64,000 bases of DNA, from NCBI GenBank assembly GCA_037974665.1, contig CM075769.1, positions 24,801,139 to 24,865,138 of the forward strand, written 5' to 3'. The stretch comes from Ehretia macrophylla. Taxonomy: Eukaryota; Streptophyta; Magnoliopsida; Boraginales; Ehretiaceae. Shown piece by piece: positions 45,248 through 56,236 of this stretch. Each line of letters begins with the position of its first letter. Positions within the stretch are counted from its first letter, which is position 1. A program made the translations under genes and the position numbers. The notes beneath the pieces were generated by a model. It saw nothing but the letters and a program-made list of their open reading frames with translations, searched no databases and was not told the DNA's origin.

Positions 45248-46947
45248 TTATATATACATAATACATTTAGACAAAACATAATACACCACAAACACACATA
45301 CACAAGGCCGAAACTCCAAGGGAAGAAAATAAGCATTTTTAGTTAGGTTTTCAACTAAAATTTCTCATAGATTTTGCATTTCAAGACCAAATCTTGTCAT
45401 TCAAAGCTTGAAATTTCTTGTTGGGCACCTATTCTACACATTTATATCCTAGCTTTGCATCAAAGGTGAGGGAAAAATTATTTCATTATTTCAAAGTTTG
45501 AGTTGAATTTTGGTTGATGCATTTGTAGTTGTTATTTTGTTAAATTGATGTTAGATTATTGCTAAGTAGATGATAAGGACCAACTTTATGTATTTTTCGC
45601 CATTTTGAACGGTAGTAGCATGTATTTTTATTTTCTGGCTATTTAAATTGATATTTTGGCTTATATTTGAATAATTGTAGTTGTAGTAGTTGAAATTGAG
45701 TTGTAGTTGCTTCTATAGGCTTATTAATTGTTGTGTAGTAATGTTGTAATGCCAAATTTTCAATTTGAATGCCATAGCAAATGTCAAAAAAATAAGCCAT
45801 GTATGCATTGCCATTTTTAGCTTGTTGGGCTTGTTTTAGGTGGCTTTTGGTTGGTTTCTGATGGGGTTAATGTAGTTGCTTGTGTGGTTGAGTGGTAGAA
45901 AAATGTTCGGGGTTTGTTTGATTGATAGATTGTAAGTTATGAAGTTTAGAAGTTTGTGTAGTCTTTCTTTGAAATGCTTAAGTGTTGCCTTTAATTGCTT
46001 TGTAGTGTGTATGTAGTTGGTTCTTGGTTTGTTGTTGAGTAGGCTTGGGATTGAATGCATGTTGAAATGTGTGATAAGTTGGGTGGCCTACTTTGTCATC
46101 TAACTTGGTTGTCTTAGTTGTTTATTTAACGTTGCATTGACTAAAGTGTTGCTTATTGATTGATGAATGTTGTTGTACTGGAAGACAACCTACTTTGTTG
46201 TCTTATCAGAATATGAAACGTTTAATATTATTGTTGTGAGTAATGATAGTGTGTGCCACCTCTCGGGCAGCATCAGGCTGTCAGGTTGAAAACAACATGA
46301 CTATCTTGTGCTATCCCCTATCTCGTGTGGTCAGAGATACCATGGAGTGTGGGTCTATAGTGGGGTACTTCCGTAATGTATCAATGGGCGTAAAGAGCTG
46401 GTTGAGTTCGTGATGGCGTATGGAGCTACACCAACTACTGTATCATTTCTCAATTGAATGGTTATTTGTGTTGCTTTAACTGAATTAATGTTGTTGATGA
46501 AGTTTATGGTATGTTATTGTTCATAGGATGTTTTTCCGAAGTGGTAAAGTAAAGTGTTTACAAAATATCCTACTGAACCCTCGCTGAGCTTTGTATTGTA
46601 TAAGCTCACCCTCTTTGCTGACTTTTAGGTGTTACCGAGTCGGATTTAGGGTATTTTCCTCAAGAGACTAAGTACGAGCAATATGTGGACGAGTCTAATG
46701 TGCAAGGGTCTTGTCCTGGATGTCTTTACTGGAATGCTCTTTTTGTTGTCTTGTATTATAGAACAAGTTGTATTGTATTTACTTTAAAGTTTGTATTGTA
46801 CAAGATGTTATAAAGATAGTAAAAAGTATAATGCTAGTTTAGTTGTCTTACTTTTGAAAATGAATAGGTTGCTAGACTAGTTTTATATCTATTATGCATA
46901 TATATAGTATAACTTGTGGTACATTGTTGAAACGAAGACATATGACT

Positions 46948-48991
46948 TAGGGATGGCAACGAGTACCCACTGTACCCGAAACCGATGGATAACCGCCCGA
47001 TAAAAAATCGATAACGAAAACTGATAGGGAAATCATTAGGTTTTGGATTTTATAAAGCAAAACCGACGGATAAACCAATAGGTTTTGGTTTTTGATATTA
47101 AAAAAAATTGAAAATCGAAACTCGATTAGTAATTTATTATTTTATTATATATATATATATATATTTTATACACGTGTATATCTATAAAACAAATGCTTAA
47201 ATTTTAAAAAATAATAAAAGTAGTACTCATCCTAATAGTCTAATATAACACAAATAAATAAATAATTAAAAGCTACTAGTACTATAAGACAAAAAAGTAA
47301 AAAAATAATAAAAAAATCATAATAAACTTATAACCCTAAGTGCCTTCACTCTTAACAGTCTTTCTTTAGTTTTCACTCACTCACGCCGCATCCATAGCCC
47401 CAAAACCAAACTCAAAGTTATTCTTCATTCTCACCAAAAAAAAGGAAAAAAAAAATCAAAGGTTCAAGATTCAGCATTCAAGGCTTCAAGCTTCTATCTC
47501 AGGTAGTCCTCAAACTTAAAACGTTCAAACTCAAAAAAAAAAAAATTTATTTTTATGTTTTTATTTTTTTAATTTTTGTTAAATATCTTACTTTTTTTTA
47601 TTTTTCTATTAATGTTTTAGTGTATTTATTGGATCTTCACAAATCAAAGTTAGTCTTTTTTTTCATTTTTATTTTTTAATTTTTTGTTAAATATCTTATG
47701 TTTTTCTTTAATGTCTCTCGATCACTGTCTATTAATTACATGACTTCGTGTGATTTGCCTTAGAAGCATTCAGGCTTGAAGGATCCATATTGTAATAATA
47801 CAGGGAGAATCATGTTGTTCTTATAAGGCATCTGCTTAATTCTATAATTATTTTTAGCTTAGTCATCCTAGGAATTGATTGGAGTAGGATTAATGATATA
47901 AATATTTGAACTAATTGCTTAAGCGGATGATTAAGTAGGCCAGAGACCTAACCCTCTTTATTTGAAAGGCCCGAGGATAATTGTTGTGTAACCATTAGAG
48001 TTACTCGTGCCACTATATATGATTTCATCAGATTCGATTAGGCCTCCTTCATTTTAATTTCAAAAAAAAGGACCAAAAGAAGACTAAATTTTCATGGAAA
48101 AGCATGAACAAGAAAATATACTAGAAAAATAATCCAGTATTGAGAGAATGTTTCTTTTAGATATCAACTTATTGAAACATCCATCAATGTGAAACGAGGG
48201 CTCTGATGAGTTTTGTAGTATCATAAATTAAGTTCAACGAAGTGATTATTTTATTCATCTTGTATTATTGTCTGTTTCTTTGGTCAAGGTATTATTGTGT
48301 ATTTTTTTGTAGGTGTCTTCATACCACCAGATTTTGTTAAAGTTTGTACTAAAGAGGAAGATGTCGATTAAAGTATTTATGACATTTTGTCATATATTAA
48401 TTATTTTAGTGTTGATATTTTAATGAGAATCTAATAGTTTTGATTTCTCGTGGGTGGATGGAAGAATGAAATAATGTGAAGACAAAATTTATGGAATTTG
48501 ATTGATATTTTGATTGTGAATTTTGTTATTTAGCTGTATTGATGAACAAATAGTTTCTCGTTTTTATTGTTTTTAGAATTGAATATTTGCGATGATGGTA
48601 GTATATTTTTTAATTTTATTGTCTTTTTTGTATGAATGGACGAACAATTTCTGATTTTTATTTTTTTAGAATTAAATATTTGCAATGATGTAGTATATAT
48701 ATTTCTTTAATTTTATTATTTAATATGTATAGATTGTGATTTATTGTATTTTTAGATTTTTTTACATTTAAAATAATATTTTTTTTTCATAAATTTGGAC
48801 ATTTTTTCTATTTAAATTAAAATTTTTAAGTAATCGGTTTTGGTTTCGGTTATCCGCGAGTATTTAAAACCCGTCGGTTGCAGTTTTGGATATAAATTTT
48901 TTAAACCCATCGGTTTCGGTTTCAACTTTCTAAACGGTTTCATTTTCAGTTTTGCCAAAAACCGCGGATAACCGACCTGTTGTCATCCCTA
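46948..48991. mobile_element. Non-autonomous hAT element (2044 bp)
   Basis: Ends TAGGGATGGCAAC and GTTGTCATCCCTA form a terminal inverted repeat. Flanked by a perfect 8-bp duplication ATATGACT (46940-46947 and 48992-48999), diagnostic of hAT transposons. The subterminal regions hold several motifs of the type ATCGGTTTYGGTT and GGATAACCG in both orientations, likely transposase binding sites. The interior is AT-rich with no open frame long enough for a transposase. Confidence 0.92.
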
Positions 48992-49213
48992 ATATGACTT
49001 GTGGTTGGGATGTTGTATGGTTGTATAATGAATGGTTTTGGATGTGTTGTATGTTGATGAATGATTGTTGGAGTTGTGGTTGAGGTTGTAGTTGGTTGTG
49101 TGATGTTATAAAGGATTGGTTTAGAGTCCTGTAGTCCATATTACAGACGTTATATTACCGAAATTCTGTTGCGTCCTGACTGATCGTAAGTAGGGTCGAG
49201 TTGGGGCGTGACA

Positions 49214-49445
49214 GTACAACTCTTGAATGTGTCAATGTTAAATCACCTGAATGTGCCCGTGTAAATCACTTGAATGTTCCGCAGTATAACTCCTGAATGT
49301 GCTGGCATTAAATCACTAGAATGTGCCAGTGTAAATCACCTGAATGTGCCGTAGTACAACTCCTAAATGTGCTGGTGTTAAATCACCTGAATATGCCGGT
49401 GTAAATAACCTGAATGTGCCTTTGTGCAACTCCTGAATCTGCTAG
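49214..49445. repeat. Higher-order minisatellite in the LTR
   Basis: About ten units of 22-25 bp around TCACCTGAATGTGCCGGTG, arranged in trios (a GTACAACTCCTGAATG-type unit followed by two TAAATCACCTGAATG-type units) of about 70 bp, repeated just over three times. Confidence 0.85.
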
Positions 49446-49780
49446 TGATAAGCGGTAGAGTTCATGATGGTGGTTTAAGTGATGACATCAACAAATGTCA
49501 GCATATCATTTCTTGAATGGTCATATAGCTTATTGTTACTTGAGTTAGTTGTACTTAAGTGATTAATGTTTATACATTATTTTATATGCATATTTTGGTC
49601 ATGTAACTTTGTACGTCCTTGAGTAAATTGCCGTTAAGTGCTTATTGATTTCATATGGCTTTAAGTGCATATTTTCAAATGGATTTCCAAGTTAAATAGT
49701 TTCCAAAACCTCCCGTTCACCCCCTTCATTGAGCTAGTTTAGCTCACCCGTTTTATGAACGTTTCAGGTGAGGCCGAGGT
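49214..49780 (+). repeat. LTR fragment of family D with minisatellite
   Basis: From 49440 it aligns with 22850-23100 of the family D LTR, including the TCTTGAATGGTCATAT block and the end TTTCAGGTGAGGC. It keeps a perfect TGAGCTA/TAGCTCA hairpin (49730-49746) that the other D copy has lost. Cut on the left at LTR copy C3 and on the right by the minus-strand LTR at 49781. Confidence 0.7.
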
Positions 49781-50392
49781 TGTCACGCCCCAACTAGACC
49801 CTTCCCTAAACCAAGTCAGGACGTGATGGAATTTTGGCATGGTAACGGCTATAATATAGCCCAAAACACAAATTTAACCAGCACAAACAGTTAATATAGC
49901 CACAAATAAACCAAATCCACAACTACGGCCTCCAATCATACATCCAAGGATAAGTCGTCAATATAATATAAGATACAAGCTGCATAGTGATATTCTTAAG
50001 CCTATCCACCTATATATAACAGAACGGACTTATGAATTTATATTACAAGTCTACTAACTTAAAAGTAAGCATCTTAACTTTAACATTTATTACATACATT
50101 CAATAAGACTCCATAACAATTTATAACAGATCACAATGTTCTAAGGTCATAAACACTAATAAAGCAAGCAAATCAAGCCTTGGGTTTGTGCATGACATGT
50201 TCATCAGGCATGTACTCCACGTAAACCACATCGGACTCTCTTGAAATGATAGCAAACAGGGGTGAGTTTTCCACAAACTCAGTAAGGGGGAATAAGGAAG
50301 GTTTTGAAAGCATTTTTGAGTTTTGAAAACTTATTTCGAAAGTATGACATGAACAAGAACATGCAACAGTTATAAATGTGCAAGGTACCTTG
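49781..50392 (-). repeat. 3' part of a gypsy LTR, family J
   Basis: Sense end GGGGCGTGACA at 49781; the 5' part is missing, with the break at 50392 where the next LTR begins. It holds a perfect TGAGTTT/AAACTCA hairpin (50263-50281), the acceptor-like CATTTCAAG and a mini-exon. Confidence 0.7.
50173..50241 (-). CDS. LTR mini-exon, family J
   Basis: Twenty-two codons plus TGA: RESDVVYVEYMPDEHVMHKP, then two more residues. The YVEYMPDE core resembles YMEYVPSDN in the solo LTR at 50712-52897 and, more distantly, the DYGYVPPEE motif of the intact element. Confidence 0.4.
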   Translation of the reverse strand, partial: RESDVVYVEYMPDEHVMHKPKA

Positions 50393-50711
50393 TGTCACAA
50401 CCCCATTTTCAATCGCTAGTACAGTCTCTAATACCATAATAAAACCGCAAACATTTATGGGATCATGATGCCACTGACTTAAGAAGATCGCTCCGCCTAA
50501 GTTTGCTAAGACATAATTACAATAGCCCGAGTACTATTAACCACATTTCAAAATCCCAAGACTATTAAATAATTACTTCCCAATTACTAAATCCCAAATT
50601 ATAAAATTTCAATTACCTTAGTCGTGGGTCTAAGTCTGGTTATGGCTTAAGATTCATTTAACACCTAACAAATTTAACCTAACCCTGTGTAGGACTAAGT
50701 TTGAGTGCGAC

Positions 50712-52897
50712 TGTCATGCCCCAACACGACCCTACTTATGATCAGTCAGGACGCGACGTAATTTTGGCATTATAACATATGTAATATGGACAACAGAACC
50801 ATACACCAGTTCACTACAAACACTTCACAACCAACCACAACTCCAACAACAACTTCAACAACAAACAACACAACCAACAACTTTTCATAAACCAACCAAC
50901 AAATATTTAAACAGCAAGATACAATGCCTCCGTTTCAACATCATACATCAAACCATACTATACATATGCAAAATAGACATTAAGCTAGTCTAGCAACCTA
51001 TTCATATTCAACGGAAAGACTACTAAGCTAGCATTATACAATCTACTAACTTTGAAACTTAATGCAATACAACATATTATAAACTCAAGGACAAAACATG
51101 AAACATCCAAGCAAGCATTCAAACCTCAGGCTTGTCCACATTATCTGACGGCACATATTCCATGTACTCTAAATTTGGTTCACCTGAAAGGACAGCAAAG
51201 AGGGTGAACTTATATATAACTATGCTCAGTGTGGGTTCAATAGGAGAATTTTGAAAACACTTTCATGAAACTCTTTGGAAAACACCTTAGAAACATTCAA
51301 TACACAACAAGCATCAACAACAATACAAATATAACAATAAAAGTAACCAATCAATAAGGATACGATACATTCATTCTATTGAAGTCATTTTCCCTGTGCA
51401 CCAATTATGAACCCTACCCAGGCACCAAATGCATTCCGGAAATACACCAACCTAGACCCAAATCCCATGAACATCCTCCGAACATGTAGGATAGGGGATA
51501 ACACATGATAGTCGTGCCAATGCAACCCGACAAGTTCAATACCGCACGAGGTGACACAACCCTATCATGACTCACAATAGATATCACTTAACACCTAACA
51601 TTCTGAGAGAACAACAAAGTAGGTTGTCTCTCGGCACTTCAACATTTACCAACAACAATTCAACACTCATAAAACACTTCAACAATCGACAACACAACAT
51701 TACTAAAACACTTAAATTAGATGACAAAGTAGGCTATCCAGACTAAACACACAATCAAACCCGAGCCTACTTAATACCTAACAATTAAAGATAACACTTA
51801 GCTAATTCAAAAAATGTAACCTTAACTTCCAAAGAACATAACTTACAATCTAGCAATCAAACAACCGCCAAACGTTTTCCTACCACTCAACCACTCAAGC
51901 AAGCACCTAAACCTCCTCGGAAACCAACCAAAAGCCATCCAAAACGATCCCAACAAGTCCAAAATGGCAATGCACACTAGGCTGAAATTTTGGAGTTCTA
52001 AACCAACATTCAATTCAACATTTTGGCATTACAACATTACTACTCAATATTTAACGAGTCTATAGAAGCAACTACAACTTGAAAACAACTACTACAACAA
52101 CAATTGTTCAAAATAATGGCTAAATTATCAAAATAATACATGAAAAATAAAAATACAACATACTACTGTTTAAATTGGCTATAATTACACTAAGTTGGTC
52201 TACAACACCTAACTAACAACAATCTTAAGACAATTTATCAAAACAACAACTATATATACAACAATAAAAATTTGACATGAACTTTGAAAATAAGATCTAG
52301 TTTTTTCCTCACCTTTGATGCAAATAGAAGCTAGGAATAGGTAGAATGCAAGCCCAAAAAGCAAATTCAAGCTTGGAATGAAAAGATTTGGCCTTGAATT
52401 GAGTTTGTCTTTGAAAATTTTCTTGAAAACCTAAGTAAAAAATGGATTCTCTTTATTCTCCAAACCCACGGAAATATGTGTGTGTGTGTGTGTGTGTGTA
52501 TGTTTTAGGTGTTTTTAACTTTGTATTGTGTGTATATATGCTTATATGTAATAGTCAATGCAAGATAACAAAGTCAAAGTTGGTATAAGTTGAGTTTTAT
52601 ATGCCGAAAGTCCATTTTAGCCTTGGTTATAAGTCTAACTTATTTTATACCCTTTGTAGGATTATTTTTGGAGACAACATTTATTTATAAGCATACAATT
52701 ACATACAATTAAAGTACAATGCACAATTTTGCCAAAGAAGATGAAAAGTCATTTTAATTGTTTTTCAAATGTCTTTTAAATGCACATTTAATCTAATATC
52801 CTATAATAACTCACATATATACATATATATTAATTATAATAGCATTTAAATAGGTGAAAACACGTAATTGCAAATAAGGCAAATTCGGGGTCTCACA
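50712..52897 (-). mobile_element. Solo gypsy LTR, family C (2186 bp)
   Basis: Sense TGTGAGACCCCGAATTTG...GGGGCATGACA, flanked by GCGAC (50707-50711) and ACGAC (52898-52902), a 5-bp duplication with one mutation. It carries the donor-like CAAAG|GTGAGG (52313/52312), a CTACTTT-loop hairpin with an 11-bp class stem at 51605-51632, the TGAGC hairpin with a wobble at 51205-51228, the acceptor-like TTTCAG and a mini-exon. Confidence 0.9.
51119..51184 (-). CDS. LTR mini-exon, family C solo LTR
   Basis: Twenty-one codons plus TGA from TTTCAG: GEPNLEYMEYVPSDNVDKP, then two more residues. Closer to the family J peptide than to the other family C copies, suggesting a subfamily or recombination between LTRs. 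Confidence 0.4.
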   Translation of the reverse strand, partial: GEPNLEYMEYVPSDNVDKPEV

Positions 52898-53974
52898 ACG
52901 ACAATTGAACCGATTATCATTTCTTACTTAGTCAAATTTTCATCTTATTAATAAATTCCTCGAAAATCGGGCAGCACAACAGCTGTACTTTGGACATTCC
53001 AGTTTTAACCTGCAAATAGAAAAGCCACAACCACAACTCCAAATCTTTTATAACAGTACCTCGACTCACAACCAACAACACAATAATAACTCCCAACATA
53101 CAAACCACAATATCGTAATATAAAATAATTCAAACATGCATTGGTAGGATTCAAAGTAACCCAGTTACAACATTTTAACTATTACATTAATACAAATAGA
53201 ACATGTTATACAAAGTTTATTACTATTGGCTAAAGTCACAAACATGTTTCCTTGCACACAACTACCAAATTGATCAAGTCTTATCCATTGCCTGAAAGGG
53301 GGAAAAACAAGGGTGAGCTTATCTGGCACCAAAGCTCAGCAAGGGAAAAATTTAGGAAGGGTTTTCAAATACAATTTTCCTATTTGAAAACCATATGGAA
53401 AACTCTAAAAGCAATGCAAGCAATATCTGTAATCAAGTTCCAATTCAATTATACATATTCAAGTCATATATCATATACTAAGTAAGAAATAGCTTACTTT
53501 TTCCAATCAAATCAATCTCAAGCTGTGGCTGACTGAGATGTTCAACATCTCCTTCCTTATCTTACCCAAATAGAGTCTTCTAGATAATACTCGAGCCTAC
53601 GACCAACTCTCTAGGAAAATCAAGGTTTCCCCAAGCAAGAGTGGAATACAGACCATGGTAGACATAAGATCACCGACATCCCTAAGATGTCCGGCATAGT
53701 ATGCACACTACCATGCGAAAACCTAGTGGTTGCAACCTCTTTTAAATACCAATTTCAATTCAAGAACATGTGAAATAAGCAATACAACAATCATATTGGC
53801 ATCAAGTTCACAACTAGCACACAATTGTACATTTATAGCATATCAGGCAAACAACGAGTAATCAAGCAATATAATTCATATTAATGATTCCACAAGTATC
53901 CTAACACATCTAGAGGTCATATAACATCATTACACATTAGTAGAAACTAGTAACTTAGCCATTTAATCAATAAC

Positions 53975-56236
53975 TGTGAAACCCCACTTTTCTGCTTTAA
54001 CTTGATTTACGTGCTTTATCTCGTTTTGCGTGCATATGACCTGTTTATGTGCTATATGACTTAGAATGTGATAATTTTGATATTAATACTCCTAGAACAT
54101 GCTAAATGTGCATTCATGAAAATTTCATCAAAAACGGAGTCAGAAATTTTATCATCGATTTTTAGTGAATAGTGTTTTCGAAACACGTCCGCTAAAATTT
54201 TGAAACTGGTCTTTTTAACCCTTCTAGACCTAGACCATGGACTTTAATAGACCTGTGTTTGATTAAAACGGTTTTAAAATCGGCTTAAGAATTTATTAGG
54301 GTTTTTACACCGACTTTTGCGAAAATCGAGTTTTAAGCCGACTCGGGTGAAATTGTTTGATTGTAAAACTTCTTGTCACCTAAAAATAACCTACTTGAGC
54401 TAGCTTGGGTGTTGAATAATTGTTTTGAACTTTGGTGATCAAGAAAATGCATTTAAAGACAAGAAAACACTAAAAATAATTAGTTTCCACTTTGACTTTC
54501 TTTTATTTATTTGACCTTTGCTTAATATATGATCAACACACATTAAAAACAAAGAAAAACACCACCAAAAACACACACAAAACCATGGCTCCTTGGAGGA
54601 GAAAGATGAAGGCATTTTCAAAGTATTGTTCTCATAGATTTTGCATTTCAAAGCCGAATTGAGTGATTCAAAGCTTGAAATTGATTGTTTGGCATCCATT
54701 CTACACATTTCTTGCATCAAAACACATCAAAGGTGAGAGAAAAATTCTAGATCTCAAAACTCATATTTTGTGTTTATGCATATAAATGATTATTGAACCG
54801 TTAGAATTGTAATCTGATGTTAGATTATTTCTCCTTGCATGCTAGGGATCGTTTAGTGGTAATACTACGAGTTTCTGTCGGATGTAGCATAATTTTTATT
54901 TTTTGGGTATTTAAATTTGATTAATTTGTTCAAAGTTGATTAAATTGAGTTGTGTTGATTGGAATCGATTGCCGTCGATTTCTAAATACTTGATAATTAC
55001 GTGTTAGCGCTGTTGTAATGCTGAATTTTTGATTACATTGTTCGTGTGAAAATCCGGAAAATCCATCCAAGACATCCTAGGGTTTTAGGGTTATCGGGCA
55101 TGATTTGGAGGTGTTATGGTGGATTTCCGAGATGGCTAATGTAGTAGGTTGAATGGGTGAGTGATAGAAACTGATTTGGCAATGTTTAGGTTAGTAGAAT
55201 GTAAGTTATGAATTTTTGAAGTTTAGGTTGTCATTCTTTAATTTCTTGAACGATGCCTTTAGTTGATTGGGTGGTGTTTGAGTGTTGAATGGTGAGTTGT
55301 TGATGAGTAATTTAGGGTTTAATTGTGTATATAATGCATGTCCGGTTAGATGGCCTACTTTGTCATCTAACTAAGTTATTGTTGCTTAAATGATAATTGA
55401 TGCTATCAATGATGAATAAATGATGATTGATTGATGATTGATGATGATTATGGAGTCTTGGTATGTGTGTGCCACCTCTCGGGCAGCGTTGGGCTGTCAG
55501 GTTGATAACGGCATGACTGCTAGAGGCTACCCCAGCTCGCATGACAGAGGTGTCATGGAGGGAGGGGCTAGTGAGGTACCTCGGGTGCGTGAGTAATGGG
55601 GAGTTATAAGAAGAACGGTTGAGATCGTGATGGTGTTTGGAGCTACACCAAATAGAGTATCCTTTATTGAATGGTTATATAATTATGTGATGATAGTATT
55701 ATTTATGTTATTGTGTGTTTACTGACTCAAAGGATTATTCCAAGGAGTTTAGTAGACTTTGCTCGAGATCTATCGGATCCTCGTTGGGCTTATTTTATAT
55801 AAGCTCACTCTCTATTATTGCATGCATGCAGGTGTTACTAATTTTGACTACGGGTATGTGCCTCCTGAAGAGAGAAATGTGTCGTATGTGGATGAGTCTT
55901 ATGTGCAGGAGTCATTGCCATAAGATTATCTTAGTTGTTGTAAAATAATGTTTTGTATAATCTATTTTGAAATGTATGTATAGCCTATGTATTAAGTTGG
56001 AACGGAGGCGTATAACTATGATTGGAATGTTGAAGAATGATTATTGTGTAATATGGATGTGTTGTATGTTGTTAACTTAATTGAGGAGATGATTGTTGGG
56101 ATTGTTTATGGAGTTTGATGTATGATGTTCTAGAGAGGTTGGTTTAGAGCCTCGGTGTCTTAATTACTATCGTTATACTGTCGAAATTCCGTTGCGTCCT
56201 GACTGATCGTAGGTGGGGTCGAGTTGGGGCGTGACA
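53975..56236 (+). mobile_element. Solo LTR of the intact element's family (2262 bp)
   Basis: TGTGAAACCCC...GGGGCGTGACA with a perfect 5-bp duplication ATAAC (53970-53974 and 56237-56241). It aligns along its length with the LTR at 6479-8912 but in the opposite orientation and clearly more diverged, so it is an older insertion of the same family. Hairpins at 55345-55371 (ten pairs, CTACTTT loop) and 55785-55807 (TGGGCTTAT/ATAAGCTCA); donor-like site at 54732/54733. Confidence 0.95.
55831..55923 (+). CDS. LTR mini-exon, intact element's family
   Basis: Thirty codons plus TAA from the acceptor-like GCAG: NFDYGYVPPEERNVSYVDES then YVQESLP. Relative to the intact element it lacks three codons without a frame shift and keeps the acidic and aromatic residues. 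Confidence 0.45.
   Translation, partial: GVTNFDYGYVPPEERNVSYVDESYVQESLP

Larger units (their letters stand above)
44601..49213 (+). repeat. Gypsy LTR, family C copy 3, 5'-truncated
   Basis: Abuts copy 2 directly and starts at nearly the same internal position of the LTR (about 190 bp missing). It ends GGGGCGTGACA at 49213. A Mutator MITE (44787-45247) and a hAT element (46948-48991) are inserted; without them it is about 2.1 kb. Hairpins: 46078-46105, 46185-46210 and TGAGCTT/AAGCTCA at 46585-46608. The mini-exon (46628 onward) has lost its usual stop (TGA to GGA). Confidence 0.82.

Noticed and set aside
49214-49445. CRISPR-like array
   Set aside because: Units are degenerate tandem repeats without unique spacers, in a plant LTR.
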